Shown here: positions 7,356 through 14,251 of the stretch, one piece after another
How positions within the stretch are numbered: the stretch's first letter is position 1
Layout: every line of letters begins with the position of its first letter
Source: a bacterium
GTDB taxonomy: Bacteria > Cyanobacteriota > Vampirovibrionia > Gastranaerophilales > Gastranaerophilaceae
Direction: 5' to 3'
DNA: 15,356 nt
Assembly: GCA_017541565.1 (NCBI GenBank)
Contig: JAFXYU010000302.1
Span: 1 to 15,356 of the forward strand
The notes under the pieces: model-generated
Seen by the model: the letters and a program-made list of their open reading frames with translations, nothing else
What the model was told of the DNA's origin: nothing
The model's database searches: none
Made by a program: the position numbers and the translations under genes

Positions 7356-8657
7356 CTAATCTAAAATTCCGAATTTTGCTTTTTCTCTCTTAGTCTCAAC
7401 CGCTTGATATTCAGCATTGATTTCCTCTTTCTTCAAGCCGAACAGAGCGGGATTTTCAAGTTTACCTGTTCCAAAAATCAGGTGCATGAAATTCTTTGTA
7501 ATCGTAATTGCCGAGAACATTGAAACTATAACACCAATTGCAAGAGTTAAAGCAAATCCCTTAACAATACTTGTTCCCAGACAATAAAGTATTGTACAGG
7601 TAATAATCGTTGTCATGTTTGAATCAAAAATACTTGTAAATGCTCTGTCAAAACCTGAATTAATCGCTGTAAACAATGTTCTTCCGGCTTTTAATTCTTC
7701 TTTAGTTCTTTCAAAAATAAGAATGTTTGCGTCTACCGCCATACCGATTGAAAGAATAAAACCTGCAATACCTGCAAGAGTCAGTGTTACAGGAACTGCT
7801 TTAAACAGTGCAAATAAAATTGTACCATATATAATCAAAGCCAAGTCCGCAATAAGTCCGGGTGCTCTGTAATATAATGCCATAAATATCATTACAAAAC
7901 CCAAGCCGATTGCACCGGCAACTTTTGATTTTGCAATACTATCAGCGCCGAGAGTCGGCCCTACGGTATTTTCTTCAATAATCTTTGCCGGAACGGGAAG
8001 TGCGCCTGCATTAAGAAGGTCTACCATTTTCTTTGCCTCTTCTATCGCAAAACCGTTATCTCCGCCGGAAATCTGAGCGCGGCCTCCGGTAATCGGTTCT
8101 CTGATAACAGGTGCAGACTGGAGTTCACCATTAAAGAAAATAGCCATTGGTTGACCAACAAGTTTCTTTGTCAAATCAGCAAATTTTTTGGTACCTTCGG
8201 TATTAAATTCCAAATCGACAACCCATTGTCCGTTGGAAGCGTTTGAACTGAGCATGGCTTTTGTTAAGTCTTTACCCGTAAGTCCTGTCGGCTCCCACTC
8301 AGCCTCTCCGTTTTTCATAACAGGTTTTCTAAAGTCCAATTCAGCCGTTTCACCTAAATATGCCTTTGCCTGATTCAAATCCGAAACATCAGGTATTTCT
8401 ACAACAAGCCTTTTATCACCGGCTCTTTGCACAACAGTTTCAGATACACCGAGTTTATTAACTCTGTTTTCGATTGCAAATTGCAAACTTGACATCATAT
8501 CCGGTGTCACAATACCATTTGTCGGAGATGCCTCCAGTACAAGTCTTGAACCGCCGACCAAGTCCAAACCAAGTTTTGTCGGCTTTGTGCAGATTGTTAC
8601 AATCGATACTATAACAATGATGACAATTGCCCAAAACATCATCAGTTTATTTTTCAT
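7356..8657 (-). CDS. secD: Protein translocase subunit SecD
   Basis: This 433-aa SecD is the partner of SecF in the proton-driven late step of Sec export. TM1 (~7-24) leads into LGLDLVGGSRLVLEA (29-43), then NRVNKLGVSE (64-73), the P1 base/head region and TVGPTLG (231-237). The C-terminal membrane half contains VDANILIFERTKEELKAGR (308-326; D309 is in the conserved proton-relay Asp position), NSGFDRAF (333-340) and IFDSNMTTII (343-352). The protein is much shorter than E. coli SecD (~615 aa), as is common in cyanobacteria and Gram-positives. The ATG at 8657 is preceded by AAGGAG 6 nt upstream. A candidate TATAAT box in the 114-nt gap before proB suggests its own promoter. The final ~40 residues after the last membrane helix are a charged cytoplasmic tail. 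Confidence 0.97.
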   Translation of the reverse strand: MKNKLMMFWAIVIIVIVSIVTICTKPTKLGLDLVGGSRLVLEASPTNGIVTPDMMSSLQFAIENRVNKLGVSETVVQRAGDKRLVVEIPDVSDLNQAKAYLGETAELDFRKPVMKNGEAEWEPTGLTGKDLTKAMLSSNASNGQWVVDLEFNTEGTKKFADLTKKLVGQPMAIFFNGELQSAPVIREPITGGRAQISGGDNGFAIEEAKKMVDLLNAGALPVPAKIIEENTVGPTLGADSIAKSKVAGAIGLGFVMIFMALYYRAPGLIADLALIIYGTILFALFKAVPVTLTLAGIAGFILSIGMAVDANILIFERTKEELKAGRTLFTAINSGFDRAFTSIFDSNMTTIITCTILYCLGTSIVKGFALTLAIGVIVSMFSAITITKNFMHLIFGTGKLENPALFGLKKEEINAEYQAVETKREKAKFGILD

Positions 8658-8686
8658 TTTGTACTCCTTTATATCCTCTTGTTTTA

Positions 8687-8692
8687 ATTATA
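8687..8692 (-). promoter_or_regulatory. Candidate -10 box of the secD-secF promoter
   Basis: Minus-strand TATAAT lies 30 nt upstream of the secD ATG inside the 114-nt proB-secD gap. The -35 region at normal spacing (AAGATT or TAAGAT) is poor, so this may be a weak promoter. A 7-bp inverted repeat (CTCTTGT at 8676-8682, ACAAGAG at 8721-8727) brackets it and could be an operator or chance. Confidence 0.4.
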
Positions 8693-8771
8693 ATTCAAAT
8701 ATAAAAATAAATCTTACCCTACAAGAGAATTTTTATTTTTTATTTCGGTTTTGTGTTTGCTAAAATGCCTT

Positions 8772-9917
8772 TTATACCAATTCCGTAATATTATCCCTTG
8801 TTATAACTGCATCATAGTTTTTATATCCCAAAATATTTTCTATATCATTTGAGTGAGAACCTACAATTTTTCTGCATTCGGCAGAACTATAGTTTGCCAT
8901 TCCGCGCGCAAATTCTACGTTATCCTCATCCATAATTGAAACAACTTCACCCTGCTTAAATTCATTAACAACACTTACAATACCAATCGGAAGCAGGCTT
9001 GAAAACTGTTCCAATATTGCTTTTTTAGCGCCGGCATTAACGACAAGCCCGCCAAAAATATTTGTTGCATAGCCAATCCAACGTTTTTTATCCGCCAAAC
9101 TTTCACGGGACGGCAAGAACATTGTTCCGATTTCTTCACCAGCAAAAATTTTATTAATTACATACGGAATTTGACCGTTTGCTATAAGAACTTTTCCGCC
9201 AAAACGTGTAACAAGTTTAGCGGCTTCGAGTTTTGTTTTCATACCTCCGCGTCCGCCCTCAGATGGGTCTGTTCCCAATTTCATAATTTCTTCGGTCAGA
9301 GATTCAACTTCTTTTATAAGTTCTGCATTTGGATTTTCCTTGGGATTTGCGGTAAAAAGCCCGTCAATATCGGAAAGCAAGATAAGCAAATCCGCATCCA
9401 ACTCACTTGCAACAAGCGCTGATAGTTTATCATTATCGGAAAAATTGACCTTCATGCCGGCATTCGCTCCGCCCGTCTGAATAGGGGTAACCGTGTCATT
9501 TTGATTAATAACCGGAACAACACCAAATTCCAATATTTTATTCATTGTTGTTCTCAGGCTCAAATATCTGTGACGGAGAGAAAAATCATCCTCTGTCAGA
9601 AGAATTTGTGCAATAGGAATATCATAGACACCAAAACCGCTTTCATAAAAAGACATGAGTTTGGATTGACCGATTGCGGCACATGCCTGTTTTACCCCTT
9701 CATCCGCTGTTGAATCTAAGTTAAGTTTCTTTTTACCTAACCCTACGGCACCTGATGTAACAAGGATAACTTCTTTACCTGTTTTTACAAGTTTTGAAAT
9801 ATCCTCAATAAAGGAATATATCCTTGAAAGCGCAACTTCACCGTTTTCATTTCTTATAATGTTTGTACCGAGTTTTATTACAATTCTTTTAGCGTTTATG
9901 AAATCTTGTCTTTTCAT
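8772..9917 (-). CDS. proB: Glutamate 5-kinase with PUA domain
   Basis: ProB phosphorylates glutamate with ATP in the first step of proline synthesis, in the cytoplasm. The 381-aa length matches the two-domain form: an amino-acid-kinase domain at ~8-260 and a PUA domain at ~277-375. Key residues visible are the ATP-binding IKLGT (14-18) and VTSGAVGLG (53-61), glutamate-site INQNDT (137-142), FSDNDKLSA (159-167) and GRGGMKTK (222-229). In most ProB the last two read FGDND and GTGGM; both small changes keep the acidic and glycine positions. Feedback inhibition by proline through the kinase domain is usual for the family. The ATG is 2 nt after the thrC stop, so the two genes form one operon. The next pathway gene, proA, is not adjacent: secD follows instead. 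Confidence 0.95.
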   Translation of the reverse strand: MKRQDFINAKRIVIKLGTNIIRNENGEVALSRIYSFIEDISKLVKTGKEVILVTSGAVGLGKKKLNLDSTADEGVKQACAAIGQSKLMSFYESGFGVYDIPIAQILLTEDDFSLRHRYLSLRTTMNKILEFGVVPVINQNDTVTPIQTGGANAGMKVNFSDNDKLSALVASELDADLLILLSDIDGLFTANPKENPNAELIKEVESLTEEIMKLGTDPSEGGRGGMKTKLEAAKLVTRFGGKVLIANGQIPYVINKIFAGEEIGTMFLPSRESLADKKRWIGYATNIFGGLVVNAGAKKAILEQFSSLLPIGIVSVVNEFKQGEVVSIMDEDNVEFARGMANYSSAECRKIVGSHSNDIENILGYKNYDAVITRDNITELV

Positions 9918-9919
9918 TT

Positions 9920-10978
9920 TTATATTCCCATGACTTTTAATACATCATTTAGTTCGGCAGAAGTTTTCTTTACTTCGGCATTTGAGTATTTAATTGCATT
10001 ATCGGGATCTTTTAGTCCGTTGCCTGTCAAAATACAAACAATATCAGAGCCTTCTTTTACAAGTCCCAATTCTTTGGATTGAATAAGCCCTGCCACGGAT
10101 GCCGCACTCGCCGGTTCACAAAGAATACCTTCTGATGATGCCAAAAGTTTATACGCTTCAACAATTTTTTCATCACTTACACAACCGATTTTACCGTTAC
10201 TTTCATCTCTTGCCGCTTCTGCCTGTTTCCAACTTGCAGGATTACCGATTCTTATTGCTGTCGCTAACGTTTCAGGCTTTAGTATTCTTTCACCTCTCAC
10301 GATTGCTGCTGCACCTTCCGCTTCAAATCCCATCATTTTAGGAAGAGCATTGATAATTCCGGCTTGCTTGTATTCTTTATAACCTTTCCAATATGCGGTA
10401 ATATTACCTGCATTACCCACAGGAATAAAGTGATAATCAGGAGCCTTGCCGAGAGAATCACAAATTTCAAAAGCACCCGTTTTTTGACCTTCAATTCTAT
10501 ACGGATTAACTGAATTAACCAAGGTTATCGGATACTTGTCCGAAATTTCTCTGACACATTCTAGTGCCTGATCAAAATTACCTTGGATTGCAATAATCTC
10601 TGCGCCATACATCATCGCCTGAGAAAGTTTGCCGAGTGCAATGTATCCGTCAGGAATTAGAACAAACGTTTTTATACCTGCTTTCGCTCCGTAAGCAGCG
10701 GCAGATGCGGAAGTATTACCGGTTGAAGCACATATAATAGCACCCGCACCGGATTCCTTTGCTTTTGTTACAGCCATTGTCATTCCGCGATCTTTGAAAC
10801 TTCCTGTCGGATTGCACCCTTCAAATTTCAAATATATATTTGCATCCAAACCAATTTTTTTTGCCAAATTTTCAGCCTTGATAAGAGGAGTATTTCCTTC
10901 GTTCAAAGTTACAATTTCGGTAGAATTGCTCACCGGAAGATATTTTCTGTATTTATTAATTAAGCCTTGATAGTACAT
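9920..10978 (-). CDS. thrC: Threonine synthase
   Basis: ThrC converts O-phosphohomoserine to threonine using pyridoxal phosphate. This 352-aa protein belongs to the shorter fold-type II class. [14 protein letters not shown] (25-38) opens the domain. The PLP-binding lysine is K62 in GSFKDRGM, the substrate/phosphate loop is [10 protein letters not shown] (85-94), and the cofactor-phosphate loop is PVGNAGN (186-192). [12 protein letters not shown] (286-297) and ILTGNGLKD (316-324) complete the family pattern. GGGAG lies 5 nt before the ATG. It is the first gene of the thrC-proB operon, and the divergent fliL promoter shares its upstream region. Threonine dehydratase and diaminopropionate ammonia-lyase share the fold, but the N-terminal LNEGNTPLI and overall length favour threonine synthase. 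Confidence 0.94.
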   Translation of the reverse strand: MYYQGLINKYRKYLPVSNSTEIVTLNEGNTPLIKAENLAKKIGLDANIYLKFEGCNPTGSFKDRGMTMAVTKAKESGAGAIICASTGNTSASAAAYGAKAGIKTFVLIPDGYIALGKLSQAMMYGAEIIAIQGNFDQALECVREISDKYPITLVNSVNPYRIEGQKTGAFEICDSLGKAPDYHFIPVGNAGNITAYWKGYKEYKQAGIINALPKMMGFEAEGAAAIVRGERILKPETLATAIRIGNPASWKQAEAARDESNGKIGCVSDEKIVEAYKLLASSEGILCEPASAASVAGLIQSKELGLVKEGSDIVCILTGNGLKDPDNAIKYSNAEVKKTSAELNDVLKVMGI

Positions 10979-11010
10979 ATTTTCTCCCTTTTTTGTATCT
11001 GCTTGTATTA

Positions 11011-11037
11011 ATTATATATCAAATATCTTGTTGTCAT
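11011..11037 (-). promoter_or_regulatory. Probable thrC-proB promoter
   Basis: The minus strand has TATAAT (11011-11016) and ATGACA (11032-11037) separated by 15 nt, shorter than the usual 16-18 nt. The -10 box lies 32 nt upstream of the thrC ATG. No attenuator or T-box-like leader is visible in the short leader. Confidence 0.5.
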
Positions 11038-11077
11038 GATACTTTTTCATTTTTTTATACAACAAACGGATGATTTT

Positions 11078-11107
11078 TTGGCACAAATAAAAATATTTTG
11101 GTATAAT
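11078..11107 (+). promoter_or_regulatory. Sigma-70-type promoter of the flagellar operon
   Basis: TTGGCA (11078-11083) and a perfect TATAAT (11102-11107) are 18 nt apart. The start of transcription is expected near 11114, giving a ~35-nt leader with the GGGGAAG ribosome site. No sigma-28-like (TAAA/GCCGATAA) or sigma-54-like (GG-GC) elements were found, so the operon looks driven by the housekeeping factor. Confidence 0.75.
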
Positions 11108-11149
11108 GTATTAGGACTATTTTATTATTTATTAAGAGGCGGGGAAGAT

Positions 11150-11752
11150 ATGGCTGAAAACGAAATTGTTACGGACGAAAAGGGACAAGAACTAAAAAAG
11201 ATTTCAATAATAATGATTGCTTCAATGGTTATTTTGCTGCTGGTGTTTTCAGCCGTAAATTACGTTGTCGTTAAGAATCTTGTAAAATCAATAGAGGTTA
11301 CGGTGCCATCTGACGAAGAAGTTGCGGATGAAGGCGATGAAGATGAAATTGAAAAAGGTATTATAGTTGACCTGGGAGATTTTATCTTAAATCTCTGTGA
11401 TGAAAACCAGAGAAAATATTTGAAAGTAAATGTTGCAATTGAAGTTTCCAAAAAGGATACAGACTTCCCGAAAGAAGAAGCCGCTCCTGCTAAAGGCGGA
11501 CACGGACACGGCGAAGAAGCCCCTGCTCCCGCTGTTGATCCGCTTGTTGCAATTAAGGCTGAAATGGATCAATTTAAACCCGCAATCAGAGATGCTGTTA
11601 TAACAAACCTTTCAAGCAAAACTTCTGCTGAACTTTCTACAGCAGCAGGAAAAGAACTTGCAAAAGAACAAATTACAAATGATATAAATTCAATACTTGG
11701 CGGAGAAAGAGAAGTCCTGAGAGTAAGTTTCGGACAATTCATCATACAATAG
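11150..11752 (+). CDS. fliL: Flagellar basal body-associated protein FliL
   Basis: This 200-aa single-pass inner-membrane protein supports the stator ring of the flagellar motor. Layout: a 17-residue cytoplasmic N-terminus, one TM helix (~18-40), an acidic linker (52-69), then the FliL domain (IIVDLGDFILNL at 71-82, KYLKVNVAIEV at 89-99, IRDAVITNLSSKT at 146-158, FGQFIIQ at the end). A His/Ala/Pro-rich insert including GGHGHGEE (about 105-130) interrupts the periplasmic domain. I chose ATG 11150 because it has GGGGAAG just upstream. The longer in-frame ATG at 11036 would lie upstream of the promoter -35 box and adds a non-family N-terminus. fliM follows after 6 nt. The gene heads the fliL-fliM-fliN operon. 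Confidence 0.93.
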   Translation: MAENEIVTDEKGQELKKISIIMIASMVILLLVFSAVNYVVVKNLVKSIEVTVPSDEEVADEGDEDEIEKGIIVDLGDFILNLCDENQRKYLKVNVAIEVSKKDTDFPKEEAAPAKGGHGHGEEAPAPAVDPLVAIKAEMDQFKPAIRDAVITNLSSKTSAELSTAAGKELAKEQITNDINSILGGEREVLRVSFGQFIIQ

Positions 11753-11758
11753 GGAACA

Positions 11759-12742
11759 ATGGCTAACAATCTGGATGAAAATTTAATAACAAAAAGTGAA
11801 AACTTTGAAGAAGATTTTTCGGATTCGGAGCATAAGAGTTATAAACTCTATAACTTTAGACGTCCTGATAAATTTTCAAAGGATAATTTGCGTGCATTAA
11901 GAGATATTCACAGAGAATTTTCCAAAGCAATCTCACTCGTACTTAGCGGTTATCTGCGTATGAGAGTCGAAATTGAAATCGTTTCGGTTGACCAACTTAC
12001 TTATGAAGAGTTTATTCGTTCTATGCCATCTCCGATTAGTGTTGGTGTTTTTGAATTTGAACCATTGACCGGACAAATTCTTCTCGGTATAAGTTTTGAA
12101 GTAATTTCTTGTATTGTAAACAGAATGCTGGGCGGCGTAGGCAATATTGATACGCAGTCAAGAGAATTAACTGATATAGAAAAAGCTTTGGCTAAAAAAG
12201 TCATAAACATAATAATTAAATCACTTGAAGATTCTTGGAATGCAATAATTCCGGTTACCGGTAAATTTATAAGTCTTGATGATAACTACCAATCAATACA
12301 GGTAGCAACGGCAGGAGAAATTGTTGCACTTTTAACATTTGAAGTTCAAATTTCAGGCAAACACTTCGGTCTATTCAGTTTGTGTTTCCCTTATCCGGTG
12401 TTGGAAACCGTACTCGGACATTTGAGCACTCAACACATATTCCAAACAAAAGGTTTGATAGCATCAAATGATGAAAGAATGAAGATGATTTCCAAAATCA
12501 ATTCTTCAACGGTAGATTTAAGAGTTCAGTTCGGCTCTTGCAGCATTACGCTTGATGACTTTTTGCAATTGACAGAGGGCGATATCATAAAACTGGATAA
12601 TAAAGTCGAGGATGATTTGATTGTTAAAGTAAACGGTGAAAAAAAATTCTTCGCTCGTCCGGGAACAATGAAGGATCAGGTATGTGTCAAAATTACGGAT
12701 GTATACGATGAAATGCATGAATTATTAAGAAATTATTTTTAG
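11759..12742 (+). CDS. fliM: Flagellar motor switch protein FliM
   Basis: FliM links the MS ring to FliN in the C-ring and sets the direction of rotation. The 327 residues contain the hallmark YNFRRPDKFSKD (31-42), a CheC-like middle domain (~44-235) with FIRSMPSP (85-92) and the NRMLGGVG loop (121-128), and a C-terminal SpoA/FliN-homology domain (~248-315, TVDLRVQFGSCSITLDDFLQ). The length is normal. The oddity is at the N-terminus: the first 30 residues are acidic (NFEEDFSDSE). They show no recognisable LSQxEIDALL-type helix, the usual docking site for phosphorylated CheY. AGGGAA precedes the ATG by 3 nt. It is 6 nt downstream of fliL and 14 nt upstream of fliN. Identity is secure; loss of CheY docking is inferred from absence. 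Confidence 0.95.
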   Translation: MANNLDENLITKSENFEEDFSDSEHKSYKLYNFRRPDKFSKDNLRALRDIHREFSKAISLVLSGYLRMRVEIEIVSVDQLTYEEFIRSMPSPISVGVFEFEPLTGQILLGISFEVISCIVNRMLGGVGNIDTQSRELTDIEKALAKKVINIIIKSLEDSWNAIIPVTGKFISLDDNYQSIQVATAGEIVALLTFEVQISGKHFGLFSLCFPYPVLETVLGHLSTQHIFQTKGLIASNDERMKMISKINSSTVDLRVQFGSCSITLDDFLQLTEGDIIKLDNKVEDDLIVKVNGEKKFFARPGTMKDQVCVKITDVYDEMHELLRNYF

Positions 12743-12756
12743 GAAGGGGAGCCTAA

Positions 12757-13347
12757 ATGATAGATGATGACGATATAAAAGAAAATGCCGAGGAGGCAGC
12801 AGAAGAAACCGCAAGCAAGGCAGACAGCAAAGAGGCTAAAAGTACTGCCCCAGAAGTTCCTTCCGAATCGGAAGAGGTAAAGCCGGAAGCGGAAAAAACC
12901 AAAGACGGAGAAGAGGTTAAGGAATTTAAACCGGAATCTTTTGACGAAGAGAGTACAGAAAAACCTGCTGAACTTACTACGGAAGAAAAACTGCAAAATG
13001 AAAAAACAATTACGGTACAACCCGTACAATTCGCTTCTTTTGAAGATTTGGAACAAGTTCAGGGACCTCAAAATCAGAACTTAAACATTCTTTTGGATGT
13101 AAAGTTGCAACTTTCAGTTGAACTTGGCAAAACCGACCTTCCTATTAAGAAAGTTCTTGAACTTACAAAAGGTTCAATTGTAACGTTGAATAAGGCAGCA
13201 GGTGAACCTGTTGAATTGTACGCAAACGGCAAATTGATTGCATACGGCGAAGTCGTTGTTATTGAAGACAATTTTGGTTTAAGAATTACGCACATCACCG
13301 ATCCAGTTAAACGTTTGAACACAATCAACAGCGGACACGGCGAATAA
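12757..13347 (+). CDS. fliN: Flagellar motor switch protein FliN with long acidic N-terminal extension
   Basis: The C-terminal ~85 residues are a standard SpoA/FliN domain: LNILLDVKLQLSVELGKTDL (109-128), IKKVLELTKGSIVTL (130-144), EPVELYANGKLIAYGEVVVI (150-169), FGLRITHI (173-180). FliN forms the base of the C-ring, binds FliM, and in other bacteria helps flagellar export through FliH. At 196 aa it is longer than minimal FliN (~100-140 aa). The first ~85 residues are low-complexity and rich in Glu, Lys, Ala and Pro, beginning MIDDDDIKEN. They are followed by ITVQPVQFASFED (85-97), the linker style seen in longer FliN proteins. There is no CheC-like phosphatase domain, so this is FliN and not FliY. 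A strong AGGAAGGGGAG ribosome site lies just upstream of the ATG. Confidence 0.94.
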   Translation: MIDDDDIKENAEEAAEETASKADSKEAKSTAPEVPSESEEVKPEAEKTKDGEEVKEFKPESFDEESTEKPAELTTEEKLQNEKTITVQPVQFASFEDLEQVQGPQNQNLNILLDVKLQLSVELGKTDLPIKKVLELTKGSIVTLNKAAGEPVELYANGKLIAYGEVVVIEDNFGLRITHITDPVKRLNTINSGHGE

Positions 13348-13364
13348 TCTAATGGTTTTTTATC

Positions 13365-14171
13365 GTGACAGAAATACAAACGGAAGGGTTAAATGTTCTT
13401 ATAGCGGGCGAAGGATACTCCCTTAAATACATTCAATCGTCACGTTTTTTGAGAAAACTTTATACAACATCCGATAAAATCATTGAAGGGATTGTTAATA
13501 TTGATTTCAATACCTTTAAAGAACTTGCGAAAAAATGCAAGGCATTTCAGATAGATTTGGTAATAGTCGAAGATAAACGATGGATAAATGAGGGCATTTC
13601 GGATGTTCTGAGAAGCAATTTTGTCAACTGTATTGCACCTTCTGCAAAATGGACGGAACTTGGTGTTCCGACTTTTGAAACAAGAAATATCTTGAAAAAA
13701 TACGGTATTAACCTACCCGAAATAACTCTGTTACCTGCCAATTTTCCGCTTGTTGTCAAAGGAAACGGAGTATCGAGAAAAGTAAACTCCGTTCAGGAAG
13801 TTATTGAAATCAGGGAAGAAGTACATAAACGCTCATCTGTTATTGCGCGGGATTTGTACCTTGAAAAATACCTTGATGGTAAAAAAATTACGATTTCTTC
13901 ACTCTTTGATACAAAAAATCTGCTTACTTTCCCCGTAAAAGACATACCGGAAGATATTATTAACAACTATTCTCAATATTTTGAACGCATGTTAAACAAT
14001 GAAAATGCAAGTTTTATCGGATTTATAAACTCTGAAGTCATTTTATACAACAACAAACTGTATAACGTCGGTATTAGTTTTGAATTTCCGACACTCAATT
14101 GCGATATGGATATACTTTATATTTTATGGCTTGCCATTTATCAAAAACTTGATGAAGTAAGTTTTTATTAA
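13365..14171 (+). CDS. Degenerate PurD (GARS)-like ATP-grasp protein, probable pseudoenzyme
   Basis: No exact family name is recognised, but the order of segments tracks phosphoribosylamine-glycine ligase (PurD). GLNVLIAGEGYS (8-19) occupies the VLVIGSGGREHA position. IDLVIVEDKRWINEGISDVLR (63-83) matches the 'DLVVVGPE..L..GI.D..R' segment, and IAPSAKWTELGVPTFETRNILKKYGI (90-115) the 'GPS..AA.LE.SK.F.K..M..YGIP' segment. FPLVVKGNG (127-135) matches the ATP-grasp Lys strand, and YLEKYLDGKKITISSLFD (165-182) the 'EE.L.G.E.S...L.D' segment. At 268 aa it is much shorter than PurD (~420). The glycine-rich GGREHA and the 'E.N.R.GDPE' metal site have degraded (GISFEFPTLNCDMD, 236-249). Catalysis is therefore doubtful. 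A GTG start with a weak ribosome site 17 nt after fliN suggests translational coupling. A flagellar structural, assembly or regulatory role is inferred only from the operon. Confidence 0.7.
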   Translation: MTEIQTEGLNVLIAGEGYSLKYIQSSRFLRKLYTTSDKIIEGIVNIDFNTFKELAKKCKAFQIDLVIVEDKRWINEGISDVLRSNFVNCIAPSAKWTELGVPTFETRNILKKYGINLPEITLLPANFPLVVKGNGVSRKVNSVQEVIEIREEVHKRSSVIARDLYLEKYLDGKKITISSLFDTKNLLTFPVKDIPEDIINNYSQYFERMLNNENASFIGFINSEVILYNNKLYNVGISFEFPTLNCDMDILYILWLAIYQKLDEVSFY

Positions 14172-14187
14172 CATTTCTTAAAAAAAG

Positions 14188-14218
14188 TTTACACAAAAGT
14201 CAATTATTTAATTAGTAT
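14188..14218 (+). promoter_or_regulatory. Weak candidate promoter for the M15-like gene
   Basis: TTTACA (14188-14193) and TAGTAT (14213-14218) are 19 nt apart in the 80-nt gap after the flagellar operon. Both boxes depart from consensus and the spacing is long. No convincing terminator for the upstream operon was seen, so read-through is also possible. Confidence 0.3.
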
Positions 14219-14227
14219 TCACTTTAT

Positions 14228-14250
14228 ATATATAGAGGATATCTATATAT
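14228..14250 (+). promoter_or_regulatory. Hairpin presenting the ribosome site of the M15-like gene
   Basis: A perfect 9-bp AT-rich inverted repeat (ATATATAGA / TCTATATAT) has loop GGATA and ends one base before the ATG at 14252. The only Shine-Dalgarno-like bases (GAGGA) sit at the stem-loop junction 12-13 nt from the start, which is too far when unfolded. Folding could bring them closer, so the hairpin may affect translation. Confidence 0.4.
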
Positions 14251-14251
14251 T

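Noticed and set aside
11078..11094. Sigma-54-like element starting TTGGCAC before fliL.
   Set aside because: No TTGC at the required spacing; the site fits a sigma-70 -35 box with TATAAT 18 nt downstream.
11036..11149. 114-nt N-terminal extension of fliL from ATG 11036.
   Set aside because: It would begin upstream of the promoter's -35 element, has no ribosome site and does not match the FliL family; ATG 11150 has a strong ribosome site.
14157..14195. T-rich/A-rich stretch after the PurD-like gene as an intrinsic terminator.
   Set aside because: The A and T runs do not form a stable G-C-containing stem; pairing has several mismatches.
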